Assembly (NCBI GenBank): GCA_902595715.1
Contig: CACJRI010000004.1
Coordinates: forward strand, 37,145 to 101,144
Reading direction: 5' to 3'
Origin: an uncultured SAR86 cluster bacterium
GTDB lineage: Bacteria > Pseudomonadota > Gammaproteobacteria > Magnimaribacterales > AG-339-G14
Length of the DNA stretch: 64,000 nt
Both the position numbers and the translations under genes were made by a program. Below the pieces are notes generated by a model. That model was not told the DNA's origin and made no database searches. It worked only from the letters and a program-made list of their open reading frames with translations. Shown one piece after another: positions 38,154-48,429 of the stretch; position 1 is the first letter of the stretch; every line of letters starts with the position of its first letter.

Positions 38154-39372
38154 ATTAGAGTATGCTTTAAATACTTTTTATTTATTAATCTCTGGAGCCT
38201 TCGTAATGTGGATGGCTGCAGGATTTACCATGTTAGAAGCCGGTTTAGTTAGAGCTAAAAATGTATCAGAAATTGTTACAAAAAATTTAGGTCTTTACTC
38301 TATCGCATGTGTCATGTACCTAGTATGTGGCTTCTTTTTAATGTACCCAGGTGATAGCGTATACAACGCATACTTCCCTATGATTGGCAGTACTTGGGGT
38401 ATGTCTTTAGATGGCTTAACTTTCAATACCGATTTAGGTTATTCAGATGCTGCTGACTTTTTCTTTCAGGTAGTTTTCGTTGCAACAGCAATGTCAATTA
38501 TCTCTGGAGCAGTTGCAGAAAGAATGAAATTAATTCCATTTTTCTTATTTGCCATCGTCTTAACAGGCTTTATCTACCCAGTCCAAGGTTATTGGAAATG
38601 GGGTGGCGGTTGGTTAGACGCTATTGGCTATACTGATTTTGCAGGATCGGGTGTTGTCCACTTATGTGGTGCAGCTGCTGCTCTTGCTGCGGTAATTATT
38701 CTCGGTCCAAGATCTGGTAAATACGGTTCAGATGGATCCGTTAAAGTTATGAGAGGTTCAAACATTCCAATTGCAGCTTTAGGTGCACTAATCCTTTGGT
38801 TAGGTTGGTTCGGTTTCAACGGTGGTTCTCAATTAGCTGTCAACGATGCTGCAAATGCAAATGCTGTTGCTCAAGTCTTCCTAAACACAAATGCTGCTGC
38901 TGCAGGTGGTGTAATAGGTGCATTACTTATAGCTAAAGTTCTCACCGGTAAAGCGGATGTAACAATGGCTATTAACGGTGCTATTGCAGGACTAGTTGCT
39001 ATTACAGCGGCTCCTGACACTCCCTCAGGCGGATTAGCCACAATCATCGGATTTATTGGTGGAATAATTGTTTACTTCTCAGTGGTCTTTTTAGACACAG
39101 TTCTTAAAATTGACGACCCTGTTGGAGCAATTTCCGCTCACGGTACTGTTGGTATTTGGGGAATCATGGCGACACCACTGTCTGGTGCTGGAGCTTTTGG
39201 AACTCAAGCAATAGGAGCTATTTCAATCTTCCTTTGGGCTTTCATATGTACTGCAGGAACTTTGTTAGTGTTAAATGCGACCATAGGTCTAAGACCTTCA
39301 GAGGAAGAAGAAACTTCAGGACTAGATGCTTCAGAAATTGGAGTGGAGGCTTATCCTGAGTTTAAAGATTAA
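38146..39372 (+). CDS. amtB: Ammonium transporter
   Basis: FVMWMAAGFTMLEAGLVRAKN; GSGVVHLCG; HGTVGIWG. Confidence 0.95.
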   Translation: MSELEYALNTFYLLISGAFVMWMAAGFTMLEAGLVRAKNVSEIVTKNLGLYSIACVMYLVCGFFLMYPGDSVYNAYFPMIGSTWGMSLDGLTFNTDLGYSDAADFFFQVVFVATAMSIISGAVAERMKLIPFFLFAIVLTGFIYPVQGYWKWGGGWLDAIGYTDFAGSGVVHLCGAAAALAAVIILGPRSGKYGSDGSVKVMRGSNIPIAALGALILWLGWFGFNGGSQLAVNDAANANAVAQVFLNTNAAAAGGVIGALLIAKVLTGKADVTMAINGAIAGLVAITAAPDTPSGGLATIIGFIGGIIVYFSVVFLDTVLKIDDPVGAISAHGTVGIWGIMATPLSGAGAFGTQAIGAISIFLWAFICTAGTLLVLNATIGLRPSEEEETSGLDASEIGVEAYPEFKD

Positions 39373-39390
39373 TTAATTATCCTCCCCCCT

Positions 39391-39424
39391 AAAAGCAGGT
39401 AAGGAAACTTACCTGCTTTTTTTA
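39391..39424 (+). terminator. Intrinsic terminator after amtB
   Basis: AAAAGCAGGTAAG-gaaa-CTTACCTGCTTTT then TTTATA. Confidence 0.9.
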
Positions 39425-39435
39425 TATAATTTCTC

Positions 39436-41442
39436 ATGCCTTTTTTTCTCTTTTTATTATTACTCTTTCCTAGTTTTTCTTTTCTTACTGAGACTAACGA
39501 AGAACTAACTGTCTCTACCAATCAAAATTGGAATTTTAAACCCTCCTCAGAGACCATTTCATCTGATGAAATTAGATTTTTAAACATTTCTCACAACAAA
39601 GAACTTTTTAATTTATCAGCCGGTAGTTGGATTAGTAGAGGATCAGGCCAAGAAAGTTTAATTTCTTTAAGATCTCCAGTATTAACCGGTTCGGGTGCCT
39701 GTGGATCTTTCTTGATTTTAGAGGATGGTTTGCCAATCAGACCTGCTGGATTCTGTAATGTAAATAATCTCTTTGAAGTCTCTACAAACTTATCTTCTAA
39801 GGTTGAAATTTTAAAAGGCCCATCCAGCGCAAGATTTGGCGGCAATGCTTTACATGGGGCAATAAATTTTCAATCTCTTGAGATTGATGCAGATAATTAC
39901 CTAAAGACAGAAGTAAATGACGATGAGTCTTTCAAAGCATCTTTTCAATATCAGGAAGCAACCGATTGGTCTTTGGGAATTTCCTTAGATAGAGATCAAG
40001 GATTCAGAGATTCTAGTGGTTTTGACCAACAAAAATTGGCTTTTAAGTCAAAAAATAACCTCAAGAACTGGCAAGCCACAACATATTTGAATTTAACTAA
40101 CATCAATCAAGAAACAGCAGGGTATATCAGTTCTTATAAATCGAACTTAAGATTTACGAATGCCAATCCAGAAGCGTATCGTGATGCTAAGTCATTTCGC
40201 TTAAATTCTCTTTTAATCCAAAATAAAGATAACTTTGAATTTCAGTTAAGACCTTACCTGAGATACAGCAAGATGGACTTCATCCAGCATTATCTTCCTG
40301 GAAAGCCCATAGAAAAAAACAGTCAAACCAGTTCGGGTTTGAATTTTTTAGTGAATCTGAAACGCTTTCCTAAGCACAAGCTATCATTTGGGGCTAATTT
40401 TGAGATAGCCGATGTTCAATTAGAAGAATTTCAACCAAACCAACTTACAAACAGCTCAGCTTTCAATAATGCAACAAGGCCTCAAGGTTTACACTATGAT
40501 TTTGAAGTAAATACCAATTTATATGCTGCATTTTTGACTCATGAATTTTTAACTGATGATGATTTTAAAATATTCTCTAATTTTAGAGTCGAAAGACTAA
40601 GCTATAATTACGATAATCTCATGCTTGACGGCAGAACCAGATCTGACGGCTCTGAATGCGGATTTGGGGGTTGCTATTATTCAAGACCAGCCGATAGCAA
40701 TATTTCTTTTGCTGATAACTCTTTTAGGTTTGGCTTTTCCAAACAAATTTTGGCAAATGAATTTTTCCTACAATTTAGTAAAGGTTTTCGACCACCTCAA
40801 ATAAATGAGCTTTTCCGATTGCAAAAAGCCCAGACTTTAGCTGACTTAAATTCTGAAAAAATTGATTCTTTAGAATTTGGAATTCTTTCAACTGGGAATA
40901 AATTTATAAATAAATTTGTTCTTTTTTCTTCAAAGAAAAAGAATTACATCTTTAAAGATGCTGATGCAACAACTATAGCTGGAGGAAAATCAAAACACCA
41001 AGGTATTGAAATTTCTGGTTCTGTAGATGCAATGCCTATGCTGAAGATTGAATATGCCTGGAGTATTGCAGAACATCTTTACGATTTTTCTTTATCCTCT
41101 ATTGGAGTGCAAGAAGGCAATTTGATAGATACCGCCCCTAGATTACAAGGGAGCTTATTTTTTAATATTTTTCCAATAGATAAACTTACCCTTCAAATTG
41201 AAGAAGAATACATGGGTAAGTATTTTTTGGATCCTGCAAACCAATATAGCTATCCGGGTCACTTTTTAACTAACATTAGAGGTTTCTATAATCTTACCTC
41301 AAAGCTTGATATCAACTTTAGCGTGCTGAATATTTTTGACAAGCGTTATGCTGAGAGAGCTGATTACTCATCCTTTTCTGGAGAAAGATATTTTCCAGGT
41401 CTTCCGATACAATGGCGTTTCGGGTTTAGTTATTCTTTCTAA
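39436..41442 (+). CDS. TonB-dependent outer-membrane receptor
   Basis: Signal peptide; plug domain VEILKGPSSARFGGNALHGAINF; C-terminal barrel ending FGFSYSF. Confidence 0.88.
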   Translation: MPFFLFLLLLFPSFSFLTETNEELTVSTNQNWNFKPSSETISSDEIRFLNISHNKELFNLSAGSWISRGSGQESLISLRSPVLTGSGACGSFLILEDGLPIRPAGFCNVNNLFEVSTNLSSKVEILKGPSSARFGGNALHGAINFQSLEIDADNYLKTEVNDDESFKASFQYQEATDWSLGISLDRDQGFRDSSGFDQQKLAFKSKNNLKNWQATTYLNLTNINQETAGYISSYKSNLRFTNANPEAYRDAKSFRLNSLLIQNKDNFEFQLRPYLRYSKMDFIQHYLPGKPIEKNSQTSSGLNFLVNLKRFPKHKLSFGANFEIADVQLEEFQPNQLTNSSAFNNATRPQGLHYDFEVNTNLYAAFLTHEFLTDDDFKIFSNFRVERLSYNYDNLMLDGRTRSDGSECGFGGCYYSRPADSNISFADNSFRFGFSKQILANEFFLQFSKGFRPPQINELFRLQKAQTLADLNSEKIDSLEFGILSTGNKFINKFVLFSSKKKNYIFKDADATTIAGGKSKHQGIEISGSVDAMPMLKIEYAWSIAEHLYDFSLSSIGVQEGNLIDTAPRLQGSLFFNIFPIDKLTLQIEEEYMGKYFLDPANQYSYPGHFLTNIRGFYNLTSKLDINFSVLNIFDKRYAERADYSSFSGERYFPGLPIQWRFGFSYSF

Positions 41443-41468
41443 AATAACTTTAATCCCAAACTTTTAAT

Positions 41469-42842
41469 ATGCAAGAATCTACTGCTCGTACAGATATTGA
41501 CGAAGAATCAACAGAAAAAGTTGCTAGTCCTGAGACACTTTCGGTTTGGGGGCTTGCATGGCCTTCGATATTAGCAAATGTTTTATTTGCCTCAGTTGGA
41601 GTAGTGGCCTTAAAAGCTGTAGGTAACTTAGGTACAGATGCAGTTGCCGCAGTAGGTACAGGTGGTCGAATCTTTTTTGTCATTCAATCCATAATGATGG
41701 CAATTTCAACAGGAACCACCGCACTGGTTGCAAGAGCTTATGGAGCAAGACGATATCAAGAAGCAAGCCAAGTCTTATATGATTCAATTCTAATAAGTAT
41801 CTTTTTAAGTTTTATTTCTATCTTTGTTATTTGGGTAGCTGGTGAAGATTTAATGAGCCTTTTTGGTTTGGAGTCAGAGGCGAAAAATTTAGCTGTTGAT
41901 TATTTAAAAGTTTTAATCTTATTTGCTCCAGCTTTTGGCGTTTCAATTGTTCAAGGTGCTGCAATTAGAGCTGCAGGAGATGTGAAGACACCTCTTTACT
42001 TGGGTTTAATTCAAAACGTAATAAATATTTTCCTTTTAATAGGATTGGTAAACGGACGATTTGGCTTTCCTGAACTTGGTGTCGTCGGAGCAGCATATGC
42101 TGGAGGCATATCTTTTGCTATCGGCACAATATTAGGGATTTTAGTGTGGATTTTTAGGGTCATTACTATTCCTTTACCAAATCTTTCCAGCTTTTCTTTT
42201 TCTAGGTTTAGAGAATTGATCCATGTATCTACGCCAGCTGGACTAGAACAGGGAGTGTTTCAATTAGGCCTTCTACTTTATTTTTGGATTATTTCCTTAT
42301 ATGGAAACGCACCTATTGCTGCTTACAATGTTGGTATTAATATTCTGATGCTTTCTTTTATGGTTGGGCAAGGCTTTACTGTCGCTGGCGCAACTTTAAC
42401 TGGACAGTTTATAGGCGCAGAAAATCCTAAAGAAGCTAAAAGAAGTGGTTGGCGTTCTGCAGGGCTAACTATGATTTCAATGGGAATTTTAGGAATTATT
42501 TTAGCTTTAGCATCTCGTCCTATCGCCAGTTTTTTTGTGGATGACCCTGAGGTCATTCGTTTGACAGTTTTATTCGTCTGGCTCCTAGGAATTATGCAGC
42601 CTTTGATGGCCTTGGAATTTGCTTTAGGCGGAGCTCTCCGAGGTGCAGGAGATACTAAATCTCCGTTATACATCATTACGATTAGCCTTATTTTCTTTAG
42701 GCTTACTTTCGCTGGACTTTTTGTTTGGCTGAATTTCCCAATTGAATACATTTTTGGGAGTTTAATAATCGACTATATTGTTAAAGGAATTCTCTTTACA
42801 TATCGCTTTGAATCTGGTCGGTGGATAAAACTTAAAACCTAG
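41469..42842 (+). CDS. MATE family efflux transporter
   Basis: WPSILANVLF; multi-TM; AAIRAAGDVKTPLYLG / GGALRGAGDTKSPLYI repeats. Confidence 0.9.
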   Translation: MQESTARTDIDEESTEKVASPETLSVWGLAWPSILANVLFASVGVVALKAVGNLGTDAVAAVGTGGRIFFVIQSIMMAISTGTTALVARAYGARRYQEASQVLYDSILISIFLSFISIFVIWVAGEDLMSLFGLESEAKNLAVDYLKVLILFAPAFGVSIVQGAAIRAAGDVKTPLYLGLIQNVINIFLLIGLVNGRFGFPELGVVGAAYAGGISFAIGTILGILVWIFRVITIPLPNLSSFSFSRFRELIHVSTPAGLEQGVFQLGLLLYFWIISLYGNAPIAAYNVGINILMLSFMVGQGFTVAGATLTGQFIGAENPKEAKRSGWRSAGLTMISMGILGIILALASRPIASFFVDDPEVIRLTVLFVWLLGIMQPLMALEFALGGALRGAGDTKSPLYIITISLIFFRLTFAGLFVWLNFPIEYIFGSLIIDYIVKGILFTYRFESGRWIKLKT

Positions 42843-42928
42843 AGTTTTTCAAAAAATCCGTATATTATCTAGAACATAACTCATTTAGGAGAGTTAATTT
42901 ATAAATTAAATCACTTTTGGGAGGATTT

Positions 42929-43615
42929 ATGAGCTATTTAGCTACAAATGATTACGTAGGTATCTCGTTCTGGATTGCGACTGCTATTATGTTAGCGTCG
43001 ACAGTATTCTTCTTTGTAGAAAGACAAGACGTATCTGGTAAGTGGAGAACTTCTCTTACCGTTGCAGGTCTTGTTACTGGTATTGCTTTCTGGCATTACC
43101 TTTACATGAGAGGAATGTGGTCAGACATGGGAGCTTCCCCTACGGTATTTAGATACATTGACTGGTTAATCACAGTGCCACTTCAAATCATTGAGTTTTA
43201 CTTAATTGTTGCAGCTGTCACAGCGGTGAGCGCAGGAATATTCTGGCGTTTACTTATCGCATCAATCGTAATGCTTGTTGGTGGTTATCTTGGTGAAACA
43301 GGACTATGGGCGCCTTCAGTAGGTTTTGCTGTTGGAATGATTGCTTGGGTATACATCATCTATGAAATATTTCTTGGTGAGACTGCCGCAGCCAATGCCT
43401 CTAGTGGAAACTCTGCGAGTCAAAGCGCATTTAACACTATTAAATGGATCGTAACTGTAGGTTGGGCAATTTACCCAGTTGGTTACGCGCTTGGTTATTT
43501 CGCAGGCGGAGTTAACAACGAAGCACTAAACATTGTTTATAACCTAGCTGATTTGATCAACAAAACAGCATTTGGTTTAGCAATTTGGGCAGCAGCTAAA
43601 GCAGATTCAGCTTAG
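42929..43615 (+). CDS. Proteorhodopsin, proton-pumping, Q105 (predicted blue-absorbing)
   Basis: FWHYLYMRG (His), RYIDWLITVPLQIIEFYL (Asp97, Gln105, Glu108), NLADLINKTAFG (Schiff-base Lys); start follows GGGAGG. Confidence 0.96.
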   Translation: MSYLATNDYVGISFWIATAIMLASTVFFFVERQDVSGKWRTSLTVAGLVTGIAFWHYLYMRGMWSDMGASPTVFRYIDWLITVPLQIIEFYLIVAAVTAVSAGIFWRLLIASIVMLVGGYLGETGLWAPSVGFAVGMIAWVYIIYEIFLGETAAANASSGNSASQSAFNTIKWIVTVGWAIYPVGYALGYFAGGVNNEALNIVYNLADLINKTAFGLAIWAAAKADSA

Positions 43616-43631
43616 CTTCAGCCTAATAAAG

Positions 43632-43666
43632 AAAAACCCTAGCTGTTGAAGCTAGGGTTTTTTTTT
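43632..43666 (+). terminator. Intrinsic terminator after proteorhodopsin
   Basis: AAAAACCCTAGCT-gttga-AGCTAGGGTTTTT then T-run. Confidence 0.92.
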
Positions 43667-43779
43667 AAGAGCCCCTTGCACATGTCTCCCCCAAGAGCAC
43701 AAGGGACAAAACGAAATATATAAAATTCTTTCTTAACGGTCAAAAAAAAATAAAAAAAAATTATAAGGAAGAAAGTTCT

Positions 43780-44517
43780 TTATAGGATTGCATCAAAAGT
43801 TTCACTGATGCTGGCGTTGATGACCAAATCTGCAAATTGATCCATTTCGGTAGGTTCATTATTTAAAATGACAAACTTTGCACCACTCTGTTTGCCAAGC
43901 AAGGGAATAGTCGCTGCAGGATAAACCACGAGTGATGAACCGACTGCAATCATAAGATCACAATTAGCTGCTTCGTTTTGAGCGCGCATCATTTCTTTTT
44001 CTGGCATAGGCTGCCCAAAGGAAATGGTTGCTGTTTTTACAAACCCTCTACAATCCTCACAAGTAGGCGGCTCCAGATTTTCTCTAAAAGCTTGATGAAT
44101 GGGTTCAAGCTCAAATTTTTTTTCACAGTTCAGGCATACCGCATAAGTTGCATTGCCATGAATTTCAGTAACTTGATCATCTTCTAGACCCGCTGCTTGA
44201 TGTAAATTATCAACATTTTGAGTAACGCAATGCCCGTTATCTTTTGATTTAATAATTTTTGCAATAGCCTTATGACCTTTGTTAGGTTCAAACTGAGAGA
44301 AATTGCTTTTGAAATTTACACTTTGTTCCCAATATTTTCTCCTCATGTCTTCTGATGACATGAAATCTTGAAAATAAATTGGCGTATTTTTTTTCCAAAA
44401 TCCATTTGGCCCCCTGAAATCAGGAATTCCAGAGTCAGTGCTTATTCCAGCACCTGTAAAGAATACCGGGTAAGAAGAGTTTTCTACAAGTTTTTTAAAT
44501 TCTTTAAGATCCGTCAT
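43780..44517 (-). CDS. Sir2-family NAD-dependent deacylase (CobB-like)
   Basis: FTGAGISTDSGIPDFRG; TQNVDNLHQAAG; Zn ribbon CLNC...CEDC. Confidence 0.93.
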   Translation of the reverse strand: MTDLKEFKKLVENSSYPVFFTGAGISTDSGIPDFRGPNGFWKKNTPIYFQDFMSSEDMRRKYWEQSVNFKSNFSQFEPNKGHKAIAKIIKSKDNGHCVTQNVDNLHQAAGLEDDQVTEIHGNATYAVCLNCEKKFELEPIHQAFRENLEPPTCEDCRGFVKTATISFGQPMPEKEMMRAQNEAANCDLMIAVGSSLVVYPAATIPLLGKQSGAKFVILNNEPTEMDQFADLVINASISETFDAIL

Positions 44518-44610
44518 AAAATTAAACCTTCATAAAGAGTTTAAATATTTCTTAAAAAAAATTCTATCTAACTTGAAATAACTTATTTCTCAGAGTAAAT
44601 TGAATTTCTT

Positions 44611-44686
44611 GCGAGTATAGCTCAGCTGGTAGAGCGCGACCTTGCCAAGGTCGAGGCCACGGGTTCGAACCCCGTTACTCGCTCCA
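44611..44686 (+). tRNA. tRNA-Gly (GCC), CCA encoded
   Basis: gcgagta...tactcgc acceptor; anticodon GCC. Confidence 0.95.
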
Positions 44687-44703
44687 TTTTTAGGAGTGCC
44701 ATT

Positions 44704-45633
44704 ATGAAATATCTACTAATTGCTTCCGTCTTTTTCTTCAATACTTTACTAGCGTCAGAATCTTGTGAATATTCAAAATGGGGAAAAGGCGATGAAATTG
44801 GAAATGCAAATCTTATTACCAATAAGTCTGTTTTAAATGCAGCGAAATTGATAAAGACCGGAAAAGTTTACAGCTTGGGACTAACGCTTGATTCAAATAC
44901 ACCTGCATATCCTCCTCGCAGTTTAAATCTTCAAGTGGTTCAGCCTACGCAACAGTTTGGAGAAAGAGCTTTTCCTAACTCAACATATAACGATGATATT
45001 TTTCAAGGTTGGTTTGGTATAGGCTCTCAACTTGATGGTTTAGGACACATTGGCCGACCTGATGGTAAGTTTTACAACTGTTTCGATGGAAAAAAAATTG
45101 CTCCCATCACGGGACTTACGAAATTAGGAATCGAGAAAGTACCTCCAATGGTTACTCGAGGAGTACTTTTCGATATAACAAAAATTTTGGGGGTGGAGTA
45201 TTTAAAAGCTGGACAAACTTTTTCAGTCAAAGAGTTAAAGCTGGCGGAAAAAAAGCAAGGTATTAAAGTTCAAAAAGGCGATGTCGTTTTGTTTCATACG
45301 GGTTGGACAGATGCAATGTTGGAAAAATTCCCAGAAAAATGGGGAGCTGAAATTCCAGGTCTTACACCCGAGCTGGCACAATATTTAGCTGACTTAGAGG
45401 TCATTGCAGTTGGTTCAGATACTTATGGATTAGATGTTATTCCGCCGGTAAACCCTGAAGAACCTTTTCAAGGACACGTTATTTTATTGCAACAAAATGG
45501 CATTTATATTTTAGAGGCTATGAATACTGGACCGTTAGCCAAAGATGAAGCTTTTGAATTTTTATTTGTATTGGGACAAGCTAAAGTCAGGGGTGCAGTT
45601 CAGATGTATATAAACCCAATAGCGATTAGATAA
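44704..45633 (+). CDS. Secreted cyclase family protein (kynurenine formamidase-like)
   Basis: Signal peptide; QLDGLGHIG; GDVVLFHTGW. Confidence 0.8.
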   Translation: MKYLLIASVFFFNTLLASESCEYSKWGKGDEIGNANLITNKSVLNAAKLIKTGKVYSLGLTLDSNTPAYPPRSLNLQVVQPTQQFGERAFPNSTYNDDIFQGWFGIGSQLDGLGHIGRPDGKFYNCFDGKKIAPITGLTKLGIEKVPPMVTRGVLFDITKILGVEYLKAGQTFSVKELKLAEKKQGIKVQKGDVVLFHTGWTDAMLEKFPEKWGAEIPGLTPELAQYLADLEVIAVGSDTYGLDVIPPVNPEEPFQGHVILLQQNGIYILEAMNTGPLAKDEAFEFLFVLGQAKVRGAVQMYINPIAIR

Positions 45634-45634
45634 A

Positions 45635-46276
45635 CTACATAAGATCAGCAAATTCGTGATTCTTATCACGGTGACCAGCTTCATCTGCTCTAACAGCTAT
45701 TACTACATCTCTTAAGGTTGCTTGTGTTCCAAGGTGCCAGTAATCAATGGCTATTTGAGGGGCAGGGCGATTAAGAATTTTACCGTTATCTATTTCAGCT
45801 AGATATTCAGAGTAAGAGATCACAGCTTCCTCTTCAAAATAACCTATCATTCTATGGGCAGTTTTTTTGAAAAAGATATATAAAAAAGTATAGAAAATCC
45901 CGAAAGAAATTTGTGCCAACAGAATTAAGAACCTTTCCACCTTTGAAGGCTTGGCGATTTCAATAAAAGTCATTAAGTGCATTCTTTCGTTTTCTGCTTC
46001 ATCAAGTAGTTCCTTAATCATGCCATTATCATCTTTCATGTTTCTAAGTGATCTCAAGTGATGGACGACGCCAGCCACCATTCCAGGCACTCCTGCGACG
46101 GTTTCCAAGACAACAGCACGGTGACCATATCTTTTGCGGAAAAGAGTATCTGCAAAGAACCTTAAAGCTTTAGTTATAAAAAGCGCGAACGAATCACTAA
46201 AGCTCTGGGGAGGAGTATGAAGTTGAGCTCCAATGGATTCGTTCGATACAAATTTATTGTCATCTGTATTTAGCAT
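45635..46276 (-). CDS. aox: Alternative oxidase (cyanide-insensitive ubiquinol oxidase)
   Basis: RYGHRAVVLETVAGVPGMVAG; LLDEAENERMHLMTFIE; YFEEEAVISYSEYL; LRDVVIAVRADEAGHRDKNH: di-iron ligands all present. Confidence 0.93.
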   Translation of the reverse strand: MLNTDDNKFVSNESIGAQLHTPPQSFSDSFALFITKALRFFADTLFRKRYGHRAVVLETVAGVPGMVAGVVHHLRSLRNMKDDNGMIKELLDEAENERMHLMTFIEIAKPSKVERFLILLAQISFGIFYTFLYIFFKKTAHRMIGYFEEEAVISYSEYLAEIDNGKILNRPAPQIAIDYWHLGTQATLRDVVIAVRADEAGHRDKNHEFADLM

Positions 46277-46386
46277 GGTTGTACTATATATACTTCAAAG
46301 TTATATAAAATATTTCAAACCTAATTATTAGATATATATAGCTTTTTTGCATAAGTGCTAAAGTTTGAATAAATATAGAGGTAAAG

Positions 46387-47196
46387 ATGAATACACTTAA
46401 AACTGAAATTAAAGAAAAAGGAGTCTTTGTGATTACCTTGAATAGACCTAAAGTCCTAAATAGTTTAAATAAAGAAATAATCGATGAATTACTTGAGGCA
46501 TTCGATAAAGCTTATGAAGACCAATCAATTAGAACTGTAGTACTTACTGGTGAAGGAAGGGGTTTTTGCAGCGGAGCTGATCTTGCTGGAGGCGGTTGGC
46601 CTAGCGATCCAAAATGGTCCCCCGGTGAATCAACGGCAAATGCCATGGAAATTGGTTTCAACCCCTTGGTTAGAAAGATTGTGAATTGTCCCAAACCCGT
46701 AGTGAACGCCATTAATGGTATTGCTGCTGGAGGCGGCGTAGGTTTGGCGTTATGTGGAGATTTAATTTTGGCTGCTGATACAGCAAAATTTAAATTGGTG
46801 TTTGGTCCTCAATTAGGCATCATTTCCGATGTAGGAGCATCTTGGTTGGTACCTAATCTTTTAGGCCGTGCTAAAGCTAACGGAATGGCATTATTGGGAG
46901 AAGATATCAGCGCTTCTCAAGCAGAAGCTTGGGGTTTGATTTGGAAAGTTATTCCTGAAAAAGACTTATTAGATGAAGCTTGTAAGTTAGCGGGCCAAAT
47001 GGCAGATGGAGCTATTACAGGTTTAAAAGCTATCGTCAAAGCTCACGATAATGCGCTACAAGTATCTTTATCCGATCAATTGGATTACGAGAGAGATACA
47101 CAACGCGTTTTATGTGACGGGGCTGTTTTTAAAGAAGGGGTGCAAGCCTTTTTAGAAAAAAGAAAACCAAATTTCAGAGATATTGAAGAAGTTTAG
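46387..47196 (+). CDS. Enoyl-CoA hydratase/isomerase family protein
   Basis: LTGEGRGFCSGADL; NGIAAGGGVGLALCGDLILAA. Confidence 0.92.
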   Translation: MNTLKTEIKEKGVFVITLNRPKVLNSLNKEIIDELLEAFDKAYEDQSIRTVVLTGEGRGFCSGADLAGGGWPSDPKWSPGESTANAMEIGFNPLVRKIVNCPKPVVNAINGIAAGGGVGLALCGDLILAADTAKFKLVFGPQLGIISDVGASWLVPNLLGRAKANGMALLGEDISASQAEAWGLIWKVIPEKDLLDEACKLAGQMADGAITGLKAIVKAHDNALQVSLSDQLDYERDTQRVLCDGAVFKEGVQAFLEKRKPNFRDIEEV

Positions 47197-47202
47197 TTTC
47201 GA

Positions 47203-48333
47203 CTAATTCAAATTGAGTCTTTCTAGAAGGTTTATATAAATTCCCTTAAGCGTTTCTAAGTCCTGGAGACTTACATTTTCATCGGTTTTGTGAATGGTTT
47301 CGTTCAATGGACCGAGTTCTACAATTTCTGAGCCCATAACTTGTAAGAAGCGTCCATCAGAAGTACCGCCCCCATTATTGATAATCGGTTCGTAACCTGT
47401 AACTGATTTAACAGAGTCAACAATTTTTTCAATGAAATATTTTTTTTCAGTTAGATAAGGAAGACCACTTAATACCCATTCCACCTCGTATTTGAGATTA
47501 AGCTTTTTAAGAACAGCCTCAAAGGTTTCTTTTAAGTAAGCTTCATTGGATTCTGAGCAAAATCTAAAATTGAACATCATCTCTAAAACTCCTGGCACAA
47601 CATTGGTTGCTCCAGTTCCAGATTTGATATTAGAAATTTGAAAAGATGTTGGTTGAAAATGTTCATTGCCCTCATCCCAAGTAATGTTTTCCAGTTCAGA
47701 GATTAATTTGGCACTGGTAAAAATAGGATTTTCAACTTTTTCAGGATATGCAACATGGCCTTGTTTGCCTAAAACTTTTAATGTTCCGCTTAAAGAACCA
47801 CGCCTACCTATTCTGATGGTATCTCCAACTTTCGTGTTTGAAGAGGGTTCGCCAACCAAACAGAAGTCAATGTGCTCACCATCTTCCATAAATTTTTTAA
47901 TGATGACATCGATTTTGCCATCTTCAGGTTCACCTTCTTCGTTGGAAGTTAACAACACGGCTAATCGATAATTCAAAGTAGGGTTAGTACCTAAGAAATC
48001 TTTTAAAGCTAAAAGGTAGGCAGCAATATTTCCTTTCATGTCCGCGGTGCCACGTCCATACATATGACCGTCTATAGTCACTGCTGAAAAGGGCGGTTGA
48101 GTCCAATTTTCAACTGGCCCAGTGGGAACTACATCTGTATGACCTAAGAAACACATCAGAGGGCCATCGTTGCCAAGAACTGCGTAGAGATTTTCGACAT
48201 TTTCGTAGTCAATACGTTTGCATTTAAAACCCAAATCTTTCAAAAACGGCTCAATGAGATCAAAACATCCTTCATCCCTAGGGGTGATCGATTCAATTTT
48301 GATTAGGTCTTTTAGTAAACTTTCTATATTCAT
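47203..48333 (-). CDS. dapE: Succinyl-diaminopimelate desuccinylase
   Basis: CFLGHTDVVPTGP; YGRGTADMKGNIAAY; NNGGGTSDGRF. Confidence 0.92.
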   Translation of the reverse strand: MNIESLLKDLIKIESITPRDEGCFDLIEPFLKDLGFKCKRIDYENVENLYAVLGNDGPLMCFLGHTDVVPTGPVENWTQPPFSAVTIDGHMYGRGTADMKGNIAAYLLALKDFLGTNPTLNYRLAVLLTSNEEGEPEDGKIDVIIKKFMEDGEHIDFCLVGEPSSNTKVGDTIRIGRRGSLSGTLKVLGKQGHVAYPEKVENPIFTSAKLISELENITWDEGNEHFQPTSFQISNIKSGTGATNVVPGVLEMMFNFRFCSESNEAYLKETFEAVLKKLNLKYEVEWVLSGLPYLTEKKYFIEKIVDSVKSVTGYEPIINNGGGTSDGRFLQVMGSEIVELGPLNETIHKTDENVSLQDLETLKGIYINLLERLNLN

Positions 48334-48429
48334 CTAAGAAATATTATAAGTCCTTAAACAAACTTGTTTTAAATTTTATTACTACTGCTAAAATCATTCT
48401 TTTATTAGAACTAAATCATAGGAACCAAT

